From Lasioglossum baleicum (Eukaryota > Arthropoda > Insecta > Hymenoptera > Halictidae): a stretch of 64,000 bases of DNA. A model generated the notes under the pieces. That model searched no databases, was not told the origin of the DNA, and worked only from the letters and a program-made list of their open reading frames with translations. The position numbers were made by a program, and so were the translations under genes. Where the stretch lies: contig NC_134946.1 in the NCBI RefSeq assembly GCF_051020765.1, positions 7,677,239 through 7,741,238 of the forward strand. The letters run 5' to 3'. Below are positions 1 through 11,082 of this stretch, piece by piece (position 1 is the stretch's first letter; each line of letters opens with the position of its first letter).

Positions 1-260
1 CGCTACATACTATCGACTATTTAGTCGATAGTTTTTAGTGGTTTTCAGTCGACTGAATTGCTTTACTAGTTATGTTCTCCATGTTCGATGAAGTTGATGA
101 AACTCAGCTTTATTATTGAAATATTTAATGTTATTATATATTTTACATTTGTCGTAGTAGAGATTAGTAATAAAATTAAATTAAGGTAAAAATTCCAAAA
201 TTATAATTAACCTAACCTTAAATTATTATGGTCTATACTATTGAAATTCATCCAAATTTA

Positions 261-506
261 CTAAATGTTAACATTTAAAAACATTAATTGGTCTAGGTTT
301 TTTGCTGAAAGTCGGTTCCTTCTTTCAGACATAATCTGTCCAGCCTTTGAAAATATTCTTTCTGATGGGACAGAAGTTGCTGGGAATACAGAGGTATTTA
401 CATATTTTTCTGCTATTTTGAAAAGCTGTGGCATTGTGTAATTGTGTTTATTCCAAAATGCGACTTCACAGCTCTTAATATTTGCGTACAGTAAATCTAT
501 ATACAT
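261..506 (-). pseudogene. hAT transposase C-terminal dimerisation domain fragment
   Basis: An 81-codon open stretch contains the hATC signature: PATSVPSERIFSKAG, followed by ERRNRLSAKNLDQLMFLN. In the family this domain mediates transposase multimerisation and sits at the extreme C terminus, which fits its place near the element end. It is separated by stops from the upstream fragment at 681-980, so it is a relic and not an expressed gene. Confidence is high for the family. Confidence 0.8.
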
Positions 507-680
507 ATTGACGAATTATGGTTGTTGCATATTCTATAGGTGTGGATTAGTTTGTCAACTGCGATACTTTTGTTACAAGAAGATTCTAAAATTCATTGTT
601 TTCTTCAGATGATTCTTGATTTTCTGCTGCAGCTCTATTTGTATTAGTTTCATGACTATTGCGTGTTATGCACAAGGAAC

Positions 681-980
681 TTATTTCATCTCTAACATAT
701 TCTGCGCTGTCTGTGCAATCCTATCGACTTCAAATACAGCTGTTTTGAATCTTGGACCTAATAGTGTGGCTATTAGAGTAGTATTATTTTGTTCAATGTA
801 GTCAAATCTTATCTCAATATTATTTAAAATGTTATTTTGTAAATGTAGTCCTGCTATGGTTTTTGGTATAATGATGTTTATGGCATTTTGAATTCCTCTT
901 ATTACAGGAATAATTTTGGATGCTGTGGGATATTTTTCTGCTGATAATTCAACTGTAACATACTCTAGTGGTTTCAACAA
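681..980 (-). pseudogene. hAT transposase central fragment
   Basis: This open stretch of about 99 codons resembles the middle of ZBED-like hAT transposases: LEYVTVELSAEKYPTASKII, then LLGPRFKT. It lies upstream, on the minus strand, of the dimerisation-domain fragment and in the correct order. The sequences before and after it contain stops, so it is a decayed transposase piece. Confidence 0.7.
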
Positions 981-1792
981 CGGTATACCTCCCTGTGTTC
1001 AGCTATAAGTGATATGGGACTTGTGGCTAATGAAACTGTGACAGCAGACAAAGGCACTTTTATTTCAAATAGTCTTTCCAGCGTCATGAAAGAAATGTTT
1101 AATTTTAAGTTAATGTATAATTTTCTCTATAGCGATGCTATGTTGCTGCAATTGTTTTTTTATTTTTATTTGATTTAATTTTATGTATGCATATTGGGTT
1201 TTACCTGTATAATAAATAAATAAATAAATAAATAATCCTTTTGGTGTTATCGATATTACATAATATTATAGGATAGGATAAATATAATAATAATATATCA
1301 ATTTTGTACTAAATGTAATAAATATTTTATTAACATAAATGAAATGCATAAATCATTCATATTTTCGGAGAATATTTGTAATAATTAATATTTAGTAGTA
1401 GAACAATTGAATTCCGTCCCTCGTGTCAATCTGACACTTTTCTCGAAATATCGAATTGTTTGTAAGAAACACGTAACCGAAAAACTTAAGATGTAAATTT
1501 TAACTCATCAATTTGACTAAAAAAACATCGAAAAATAATTAATCACCTGCTTGTTATTTTATCGTTTTTTTTACTACTGTGTCAATTTGACACCGAGGGA
1601 CGGATTCAGTTCATGAAATGAGGGTTATGAATTAATTAATTTGATAGGGCTAATGAAATAGATAGTAGGATAGTAAAGAGATAGTAAATGTCATGATTGA
1701 ATCTGATCGATTCAGTTGATATATAGCTCTACCCGCTCCATAAATTAGTCGATAATTCAGTCAGAGAGGTAACCTCTGATTTAGTATAGCAT

Positions 1793-2034
1793 TCGACTGA
1801 AAATAGTAACCCCTACCACTGCGAAATTCAGTCGTTCAGTAAAACAGTCGACTGAAAATAGTAACCCCACCACTGCGAAATTCAGTCGTTTCACTAAAAC
1901 TAGTCGACTGAAAATAGTAACCCCCACCACTGCGAAATTCAGTCGTTCTACTAAAACTAGTCGACTGAAAATAGTAACCCCCACCACTGCGAAATTCAGT
2001 CGATAGTTTAGTAAAACTAGTCGACTGAAAATAG
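1793..2034. repeat. Subterminal tandem repeat of the hAT element (about 4 copies, 57-60 bp)
   Basis: Four consecutive units start with tcgactgaaaatagtaaccc and continue with ccaccactgcgaaattcagtcg. Lengths differ by a few bases (57-60 bp). A fifth partial unit runs into the terminal sequence. Subterminal repeats of this kind are common transposase-binding regions of hAT elements. Each unit contains the palindrome agtcgact. Confidence 0.85.
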
Positions 2035-2197
2035 TAACAGCTACTATCGACTAAATCGATAGTTTTTAGTCGATTGCGCCCATCACTAGGTCGCTTTGTA
2101 TAAATGGTACCAAGCAGCCAATCAGAACACGCAGGTTAGAACTAGCGAGTCTGCGTGCGATTCAGTGCGATTTTACAAAACTTGGGAATTTCGCAGC

Positions 2198-2269
2198 CAC
2201 AGAATTGCACAGAATTGCACAGAATCACACAGAACCACAGAACCACAGAACCACAGAACCACAGAACCT
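2198..2269. repeat. Minisatellite (agaaccac)n upstream of AP-3 delta
   Basis: Imperfect cacagaattg units pass into four exact agaaccac octamers. The array lies about 275 bp before the AP-3 delta start codon, in the presumed promoter or 5' UTR. No function is evident. Confidence 0.8.
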
Positions 2270-2544
2270 GGAACCACCACAGAATTTTGTGTAACGAAAT
2301 GTTGAGTGTGTGGTTTGTCTATTTGTGACAATTCTTAGGCTCGAACACCGAGAGACTTTCTTATCCGCCGATCTGTCAAAAAATATAAATGTTCAACCGT
2401 GAGTGAGGTTTGGGGTCTCTAACATACGGTAATGTTATCAAACTGAGTTATCCGATTAAGTCGGAACACTGCATAGGTGGATGTAGAAGAAAGAAGCCTT
2501 TCAAACGGTCTTAAAAATATACCATTTATTTTTTAAATGCCATT

Positions 2545-5500
2545 ATGGCTCTCCGCAAAGTCAAAGGAAATTTCGAGCGCATGTTTGACAAAAATCTAAC
2601 TGACCTAGTGCGTGGAATTAGGAACAATAAGGAGAATGAGGTAAACTTGTACTCACACGTTGCAAGTTCGTTTATTGTCTTAATTACAATTCATAACCTC
2701 ACTCATCTCTAGCATGGTAGCTAAAATTATTTTCCATTCATTAATAAGTACTTTAATTTCCAATACTATAGGCAAAATACATTGCACAATGCATCGAAGA
2801 AATCAAACAAGAGCTACGACAGGACAATGTTGCGGTCAAAGCGAATGCTGTGGCGAAGCTAACATATGTAAGTCGAATATATGCATATTCGGTGCGTGAT
2901 TATACATTTTATGTTATTAATGAAACTTGTTTATATTCGTTTAGCTTCAAATGTTGGGATATGACATCAGCTGGGCTGGTTTTAATATAATCGAGGTGAT
3001 GTCCTCTGCAAAATTTACTTATAAACGTATTGGTTACTTGGCTGCAAGTCAGAGTTTCCATGCAGACACTGAAGTATGATATCGATTAAAATTGAAATGA
3101 ATTTATGTTTGAAAGAAATCTGACGTAAATCTTTTGACAGACTCAGATATTAAGCAATGCATGTATATGTTGTAGCATTAAGGCTGTCGCTCGCTTTACA
3201 GTACTACACACTCTTGTACTGTTTATGTGCGGTGCTATTAAGCGAGCGACAACCTTTATAATGAACATCTCAAAATCTAATGTTGCACGAACATTCGTCA
3301 GGTTTCTAAAGATGTTAAATTAATTGAACTACTTTTAAATGTAAAATTGATTATTACAGCTTTTGATGTTAACCACCAATATGATCCGCAAAGACTTAAA
3401 CAGCCAAAACCAGTATGATGCAGGCTTGGCATTGAGCGGTCTCTCATGCTTTATTAGCTCGGACCTTGCACGCGATTTAGTTAACGACATAATGACACTA
3501 TTAACATCCACCAAACCGTACTTGCGCAAGAAAGCTGTGCTGATGATGTACAAAGTTTTCCTGCGGTTTCCAGAGGCCTTGAGGCCTGCATTTCCAAGAT
3601 TAAAAGAGAAGTTGGAGGACCCTGATAGCGGTGTGCAAAGTGCAGCAGTGAACGTAGTCTGTGAACTAGCAAGGAAAAACCCAAAGAACTATTTAAGCCT
3701 TGCTCCTGTTTTCTTCAAACTCATGACAACGTCTACTAACAATTGGATGTTGATTAAGATTATTAAACTGGTAAGGGAATGTATTATTTATTAAATTAGT
3801 GAAAGTACGGTGAAAAAGATTGATGAAAATGTAAGCTCATTGTTATGATATTGGTTAACATGAGCTGAGTAATATTGGTCTTGTTTCACATGCTCAGTTC
3901 TCCACTATAACACTGATTGAGCCAAAAATGGGTCGGCGACTCACTCAACCTCTAATTGACCTGATTTCAAGGTTCTCGTACTAGTCGATTATTTTTTCTA
4001 ATATATTGAAGTCATAGATGTTAGTCGTGTAGAGTGCGTTAGTAGCATATGTCTTCGTAAGCTATATTTACTTTATATGTTGTGGAAATTCTTTATAGAT
4101 ATACATATATACATATACATATATTGAGTCTTGTTATATTTATTAGATTACAATTATATTTACAGTTTGGTGCATTGACACCTCTAGAACCTAGGCTTGG
4201 CAAAAAGTTAATAGAACCCCTTACGAATTTGATACACAGGTATTTAATCATGTATTTTTATTAACATACTGCACTCGTAGATTTGATTAACGCTTCTAAA
4301 GTAGCTTCAATTTCACTCCTATGCATAGAGAAATTTACTTTTTGATTTCTCATGTTCATGTTTTCGTTGCTATAATTAAATGAACACGAATGCATTAGTT
4401 AAATTTTTTACGTAATTATTAAGCAAATTAATTAATATTAATATGTTGTGTTACTGGTTTTTAGTACGTCAGCAATGTCCCTGTTGTACGAATGCATCAA
4501 TACAGTGATAGCTGTATTAATTTCCATTTCATCCGGCATGCCGAATCATTCTGACTCGATACTGTTATGCGTCCAAAAGCTGAGGATATTGATAGAAGAT
4601 TCTGATCAGAATCTAAAATACCTGGGACTGCTGGCCATGTCGAAAATTTTAAAGACTCATCCGAAAAGCGTGCAGGCCCATAAGGACCTCATAATGCAAT
4701 GCTTGGACGACAAAGATGAAAGTATAAGACTGCGTGCCTTGGATTTATTATATGGTATGGTTTCAAAGAAGAACCTAATGGAGATAGTTAGGAAATTAAT
4801 GGTGCACATGGATAAAGCTGAGGGCACGGCTTACCGCGACGAGTTACTCTCGAAGATTATCCAGATTTGTTCTCAGAATAATTATCAATTTGTTACTTAC
4901 TTCGAATGGTAAAACAATGACATATGACATACATATTGTATATAACGACGTACGAATAACAATGTACAGCTTAGTGTTTAACTGTACTTGGAATTTCCAG
5001 GTACATATCCGTACTGGTCGAGCTCACTAGAATGGAAGGAACAAAGCATGGACCACTAGTAGCAACTCAACTGCTTGACGTAGCAATTCGTGTACAAGCC
5101 ATACGGAAATATGCAGTTCAACAATGTGCCTTATTGCTGGAGAACTCTTATCTTCTGACAGGACAACCCAGAGCGACAATGTCTGAGGTTTTGTATGCAG
5201 CCGCATGGATCTGCGGAGAATTTTCTAGGTATAGTCACACACCGTTCGCATATATCTGTGGTCGCCAGGAGAAACGCTGCATGTCATAATTTCAAACAAT
5301 TTCAGTTTACGCGTTAATTGAACTTTATAGTATAGGATTTACGTATATACCAGAGAAAAAGTTATGATAATAAATTCGGAAGGCTCCGAAAAATAATGCG
5401 ATTTAACCGATGTCCTATGTCAAAGCGTGAGCGATGAAAACTTTGAACGGCAATATCTCGATACTGAAAGTATGTGACATGTGGCGTTCTTCCCGACAAC

Positions 5501-8173
5501 CACAGATATATATCATCAATATCATAATTAATAATACGTTATTATATTAACAGCGAACTAGAGGATCCTTTAGCAACGTTACAATCAATGTTACGATCAC
5601 AGGCTTCGAGTTTGCCAGGACATATCCAAGCTGTTTACGTCCATAACATTCTGAAACTTGCCACAGCCACCTTGTCTAGAGCTGAAAAGGAAGAAGATAC
5701 CGAGACGATGGCTCAGGTATGGCGATATTTTACAGTAACTGTTTGTATTAAGAATAATACTAATTTTCTGTTTTATAGATTTACGAACTGAAAGATAAAA
5801 TAGCAGCTTTTGTGTGCAGCGGGGACTTAGAAGTGCAGGAAAGATCTAGTTCTGCAATGGTGCTGCTTGAATGCTTGAAAGAGAGTCCTGGCTTGGCAAA
5901 GGAGCTGATGGATGCTTTTGAAGGAGAGCTTAACCCTGTTGCTCCCAAAGCGCAAAGAAAGGTATCTATTAATTAACGGGACCCAGTATTCGAATAGAAA
6001 TAAGCTTGCGCTTTGTAGGTTCCAATTCCTGAGGACCTAGACCTGGATTCATGGATCAATGATCCTCCATCAGAGAGTTCCGACTCGGAAGATTTGGATA
6101 TGAATGATATTTTCATTAAGACAGAGAAAACTAGTGATTCCTACTCCAGACGAGAGTTTAACGAACCTACGGCAGAGGAGCTTCAAAAACGCAGAGAGGC
6201 TAGGAAATTGGAGCAACAAAATAATCCGCACTATCTGAAAGGGTCATTCAAGAACTCTACATCGTACCATAATTCATCAAGCATTTATGAGGAGTTTGAT
6301 AACATTCCTGTTGCGGAGTTGGATATTCCAGTGGCTCTAAAAGTTAACCATCACAAGAGGTACAAAGTGCATGGCAAGAAAAAGAAGAAATCTAAGAAAA
6401 GTATGTACCATACCGAAATAGTATTTGGACACTCTTAAAACGATTGAATTTTGTTTGAGAAGCTAGAACAATTATTTTAACAATTATTTTAGAATTACGA
6501 TTTCGTATTAATTATGAATGTTCAATAGATAAAAAATCAGCTTCAGAGGATGAGCAAGATGATTATCCTGTCCAAGTAGTGAAGACCGGTATGGGTGAGT
6601 TACCGCCAGGCGCAGAGGTCAGCGACAGCGATGATTATGACCTAGTGGACGCGAATGATCCGCACAGAGCTTTAAATATCGATCTAGATATGCCTTTGAG
6701 GGAAGACGAAAGGTTACCAGTGCTAGAACATAGGATTATCGAAAATAATATGAAACAAGAAGGAGATGTTGATATTAAAGAAAAGAAAAAAGAAAAAGTA
6801 AATGTCTATTCTCTTTTGCTTATGTTAAGATAATGAAATGACAGTTTATAAAATGTTATAAATCGTTTACAAAAAGTCGAAAAAAAGGGTCAAAGAGGTG
6901 AAAGAGATCAAAGTGAAGGAACGGTTGATGATGACCGATATGTGGCTGGAAAACGACGTTTCCTCCGAAAAAATTCCGTCTCCGGTCATCAACGAGTACA
7001 CAGAGGTGTTTGGTGAAAAGGATGCAGACCAGAAAAACACTAAGCGTAAAAAATCAAAAAGCCAGGAGAAGCATAAAAAGTCTGAAGACAGCTCGAAGCA
7101 TCGAAAGTCAAAGAAGACCAAAAGTAAAAAGGAGAAGAAATTGTCAGGCTACGATGACACAACTGGAATCTCAACACCATCGAAAGAAATCTTGCCAGAT
7201 CTGAGGTTTAGCAACGAAGAAAATACCGCTCTGGTGCAACCATTGACTTTGTACGAATCATTAGCTAAAGATGAAGCGCTCACTATGATGTACGATGTAA
7301 AGCAGATACCTCACGAGACAACTAAATTAGTTGCTTCGATACTTATTACAAATAATTCTCCGAAAGTTGTGAAGGATTTAGTCTTTAATGTTCCAGACAC
7401 TTCTTCGCTGAAAGTAATTAGAAATGTAAGTTGGATATGATACATAATTTTGTATTTATTAGGAATATACGAGAACCCGCCCCGATCCGACATTTTCAGG
7501 TTCTCGTACACTTCTAGTATTTATGTATTGGACGTATATTCTTTTTTTCTTAGAACAAAGACAAATTTGGCATTTTTGTGCCATTTGAACTGCCTCCCCA
7601 AGCCAGCGAAGAGACAGAGTTCACTATTTCAATCAAGGATGTAACTTTTGCTCAGAACTTAAGTGGCACGCTTACGTATGTGTTCGAAAGCGAAGCAAAT
7701 GTCTGTCATACAATTGATTTCGTTATGCACTTAATGTGTAGCAAGTTCATGGTTGGACACCTATCGCATAGAGATATATTGACCGAATTACTCAAGAGCG
7801 ACCAGCTCAAGCACCAAATTAAAACGCAAGTTAGTCTCTTTCAAGACTTTGGTATGATTCTAAGTTTAATTCGTAGTAGGTGTAACCTGACTCTTGTGGA
7901 GCAAATTGAAAACACTGCGTCCCTTTATGGGCATTCTCTGAAAGGACATCATGTGTGCCTTTTATTAAAATATAATGTGAGTATACATATGTTACGTTAT
8001 GTTACGAGACTCACCCTGTGTAATTGAGCTGTAAAATATGTGAATTTACTTATAAAATGATATGTATTTATTTATTGCAGAAATCATCAGGCAATTTGGT
8101 AATCGAAGGTAAAGGCGACAATAATCAGTTACTGTCCGGGATCACGGAAGAGATTCTGAGGGTTCTAACATAA
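2545..8173 (+). CDS. AP3D1: AP-3 adaptor complex subunit delta (14 coding exon positions)
   Basis: Large subunit of the AP-3 clathrin-associated adaptor, which sorts cargo from endosomes to lysosome-related organelles (garnet in Drosophila). Coding exons: 2545-2640, 2772-2867, 2945-3073, 3360-3770, either 3898-3971 or 4166-4239, 4465-4908, 5001-5228, 5554-5716, 5779-5961, 6019-6400, 6529-6797, 6877-7425, 7554-7976, 8081-8173. All borders are GT-AG and phases agree, giving 3540 nt (1179 codons plus stop); the human protein is about 1150 residues. The start gives MALRKVKGNFERMFDKNLTD, the usual adaptin-delta N terminus. Residues 1 to about 590 are the HEAT-like adaptin trunk. Then comes an acidic then lysine-rich hinge (KKKKKSKKS; later repeated KSKK), then the C-terminal ear. 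The start of the exon at 6877 was chosen by phase. No polyadenylation signal was chosen with confidence; ATTAAA near 8695 and AATAAA at 9079 are candidates. Confidence 0.96.
3180..3256. repeat. Small inverted repeat in AP-3 delta intron 3
   Basis: Arms of roughly 18-20 nt, with the core gtcgctcgctt at 3186 and aagcgagcgac at 3240, flank a loop of about 43 nt. It is probably a tiny MITE relic; no coding role. Confidence 0.5.
3898..3971 (+). CDS. AP3D1: AP-3 delta alternative exon 5a (mutually exclusive with 5b)
   Basis: A 74-nt stretch behind the acceptor ttcacatgctcag and before a donor ag|gttctc. It reads FSTITLIEPKMGRRLTQPLI then DLIS in the same phase (0 to 2) as exon 5b. Ten of 24 residues are identical to 5b and most other changes are conservative (KMGRR versus RLGKK; QPLIDLI versus EPLTNLI). 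It therefore looks like a functional duplicated exon under protein-level constraint. Its donor is weak at positions +3 to +6, as often seen in regulated exons. No transcript evidence is available here. Confidence 0.8.
4166..4239 (+). CDS. AP3D1: AP-3 delta exon 5b (canonical version)
   Basis: A 74-nt exon behind the acceptor atatttacag and before donor cag|gtattt. It reads FGALTPLEPRLGKKLIEPLT then NLIH, which matches the sequence conserved between insects and vertebrates in AP-3 delta. The split last codon is completed by the first base of exon 6 (SerThrSerAlaMet follows). It lies 194 nt downstream of its sister exon 5a. Confidence 0.92.
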
Positions 8174-8808
8174 TGTCTGACTCGTGCAATGAAGCGTTTG
8201 TATTCTACAATTCCTATCACTGCAGTCATGTTCATTCTATTACTCAACTAGTAAGGAGAACACATCTGACAGTACATTTAAAGGCTATAGAAAATTTGTT
8301 TGCGAACTTATTAAATATTTTCAGAGAGGACACTTATCTAAGCTCTACGTCTAATTTATATGATAACTGATATACATTTGAATGTACACATTTATGTGTA
8401 TATGTATAAAATACGACACTCGATGCGTGGAATACGTTTACTATTTAGGAATTGAAGACATCAGAATGAAAGTAGTTCGTTTCGTTCGTGCACGCTTTCG
8501 GTTTACAATATGCAATAATAAGGTAGTAGAAAGTTGAATATTTTTTTAATTCTCTTGACCGCGTTTTACATAAGAATCTCTTTTATGTAATTAATTCTCT
8601 GTAAATATCGTCTCAGAATTTTCAAAGTACTTTCAATTCGGTCTTCAGCATTGATTGAATCAGGTTTTTATATAAATGTAAGATGTGTATAGTAATTAAA
8701 ATATTCGATTATCTTGGCAAAGCGGAGACAAAGCACACATGCACGTGAATATTATTTTTAAGAGTATTCTTGTAAAATATTGTAATGGAAAAATTACAAA
8801 CGCTGTCT

Positions 8809-8811
<3 letters not shown>

Positions 8812-8868
<57 letters not shown>
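8812..8868. repeat. (TA)n microsatellite
   Basis: About 28 uninterrupted TA units downstream of AP-3 delta. Confidence 0.95.
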
Positions 8869-8870
<2 letters not shown>

Positions 8871-9802
8871 CATACAAGATATTTGAGCAAATTGGGATCA
8901 TATCTGTTTTTTATCGCATGACAAAATATCTCTGAACAAAATTATATTGTTTCAAGTAGCACATGTATTGGTGAAAGGAATTTTCTGTCGAAATCATTTA
9001 TTTACAAGATTTGCTACTATTTGTGTTCCTTGAAGGCTGGTGTAACTTTGTCCTGAGAAGTTTTTTCATTCAATCGTAAATAAAACAGACATGATCTCAT
9101 TTAGTTGAGGCACCCCTTGTATTAATAGTTATATATATAATATATATAAATAAATTATAACCCGACTACTTTATACACTGATATCTTCAATTTTATGTTA
9201 CTAGGAGATTGCTATTATAATTATATATTGTTGAATTCCTTCTTATATTGTAAGATACACTGTGAAATGCGTGAATGTATGTACATCGATGTTTCTCAGC
9301 GGAGTGTATACTTCCGGCATGTGTAATGAGTTCAATAATTTAATAAGCATAAGAATTAAGCATATAAATACGCAGAACCGTAATACACGAAACACCAAAT
9401 GTAAATAGCTGACACTTGTATCCTATACTGATAAACTATATTTTCATTTTAAATATCTTTCAAATATGGATTTTATTTACATAAAAAAGCATCTTTCGTT
9501 AGCAGAATTTCTCCTCGTGTAAAACATCGAATTTTTCTCTTCTTTTTCATTGTTATAATATTTGGAAAAGATGCTTTCTGCTTTCTCTTATACTTGTTGT
9601 GCCAAAAGCAATTAATTATGTAATCGGTAACGAATTTCGGTTTCCAAGCGCAACATAGATAATATATGTATAATGTTAATCCTTTATTTTACACTTGCAT
9701 TTACACATATTACTAAACATATTATCAGTTCATGGAAACACAAAAATGTTTCACATTGTTTGTAGTTTATGTATAATAATGTTTACGATATTCGTTTCTA
9801 CG

Positions 9803-9826
9803 AATAATAATAATAATAATAATAAT
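9803..9826. repeat. (AAT)n microsatellite
   Basis: Eight trinucleotide units in AT-rich intergenic DNA. Confidence 0.9.
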
Positions 9827-10019
9827 CTGTTACATTTATTCACAGAAAATTTTCTTACTCTTTGTACTTGCTATATGAAAAGAAAGAGAATAGAATTATC
9901 CGTTGAAAATATATTTTATGTAACAAATTCTTTTTTTTACTTTTATTGAGAAAGCTATAAATCTGATGTATAATTTTTAATATTACATTGCGTTCCATCT
10001 AAAAAATAATTGGCATATA

Positions 10020-10501
10020 CAGGGTGTTTCGTAACTGGTGATACAAGCGAAAAGAGGGTGATACTACATGAAAACATAAGTCGAAAATATAGAATAAAAT
10101 TTTTTTATGTGAGGCTTTGTTTTCGAGAAAATCGACTTTGAATTTTCGCCGGGTACGCGCGCACTTGATCACGTCTCGTTATAACAGATCTCAGTGTAGA
10201 TCATTGTCTCGATTAAAGTTTATGTTGATAATCTCTGTGTGATAATGATGACAACTTCTAGTGTCACGGAAATGTTTATTTTACCTGTCATCTTACTATC
10301 TTACCTTTACCGCTAAACACTATATAATGCGATCCGTTATAACGAGACATGATCAAGTGCACGCGTACCCGGCGAAAATTCAAAGCCGATTTTCTCGAAA
10401 ACAAAGCCTCACATGCAAAAATTTTATTCTTTATTTTCAACTTATTTTTTCGTGTAGTATCACCCTCTTTTCGCTTGTACCACTAGTTACGAAACACCCT
10501 G
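10020..10501. mobile_element. Foldback MITE with about 170-bp inverted arms, TA target site
   Basis: The left end reads cagggtgtttcgtaac and the right end is its complement (gttacgaaacaccctg). Both abut TA, the mariner/Tc1 target dinucleotide. The arms (about 10020-10190 and 10328-10501) are near-complementary along their length, including cgccgggtacgcg and ttttcgagaaaatcg. The roughly 140-bp centre has no transposase. It is a mariner-type non-autonomous element by ends and target; the parent is unknown. Confidence 0.85.
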
Positions 10502-11082
10502 TATATGTTAAAAGAAAAACTATACGAAATATGTTGTTTTATATGATATTAGGTGGAAATGATTTGAATACTTGATAATAATTTCATTTATTAATTATTT
10601 ATAGATTGAAAATATTTTTTAAAATATGGAATCGGAAAGTTTAAAAATTTATATGAACCGTGCATCAAAGTCCAATTTGCTAGATATTATAAAGAATAAT
10701 ATCGACGCGGTCGTGGGATGTTTGTTTCAAATACCAACAATGCTGCGATATGGTACACAACATTTCACGCGCATGCGCGGCTAAAACAGTAAAATTATAA
10801 TTGAAGCAGTTATGGCGGGAATGTACCGAAACAATCTGTTCCGGACATAATAACTCCAGAATCCAGAACATGTCCTATGAGCAACCATGAGCAACTATGA
10901 GTTACAAAATATACACAAATACACAATATTATACATTCATTTTTCGGAAAAATTGTGCGGAGTGCTCAAGGTACCCCATTTTATCGAGAATCTTATTTTA
11001 CCGAGGCATGCGGGTGAAATATTGCACCATAACGCAGCACTGGTACTGGTAAGATGTAACAGAAAATGAAGAAAATTTAATA
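10502..11082. other. Upstream region of the RecQ-like gene
   Basis: Intergenic DNA between the foldback MITE and the RecQ-like start codon. It includes a perfect palindromic GCGCATGCGC site listed separately. No gene or TATA box was chosen with confidence. Confidence 0.5.
10769..10778. promoter_or_regulatory. Palindromic GCGCATGCGC, NRF-1/EWG-type site
   Basis: The decamer matches the core recognised by NRF-1 in vertebrates and its insect homologue erect wing, commonly found in housekeeping promoters. It lies about 305 bp before the RecQ-like start codon in AT-rich DNA, where such a GC palindrome stands out. Function is inferred only. Confidence 0.45.

Larger units (their letters stand above)
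1..2088 (-). mobile_element. Degenerate hAT-family DNA transposon (left part cut by window edge)
   Basis: Two broken open stretches on the minus strand read as an hAT/ZBED-type transposase. Positions 980-681 resemble the central region (LLGPRFKTAVF). Positions 506-261 are the C-terminal dimerisation domain, with the hallmark order TSVPSERIFSKAG then RRNRL and LMFLN. Stops and frame breaks lie between and upstream of them, so no intact transposase remains. The right end at 2088 finishes in gcgcccatcacta, the complement of an hAT-like TIR (tagtgatgggc). A 57-60 bp subterminal repeat precedes it. The left end begins with a related tcgactatttagtcgata palindrome at the window edge, so the true left TIR and target duplication cannot be checked. 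Family call is firm; exact borders are not. Confidence 0.8.
8174..10019. other. 3' flank of AP-3 delta and intergenic DNA, no gene seen
   Basis: AT-rich sequence containing the presumed AP-3 delta 3' UTR, a long TA microsatellite (8812-8868) and an AAT microsatellite (9803-9826). The few short open stretches follow simple sequence and show no protein family or splice structure. Confidence 0.6.

Noticed and set aside
3481..3684. Minus-strand open frame inside AP-3 delta exon 4
   Set aside because: Shadow of the coding exon; no independent evidence.
9250..9262. cactgtg at 9250-9262 as another Transib-like end
   Set aside because: No A-rich nonamer at the correct distance and no GC-rich 5-bp target.
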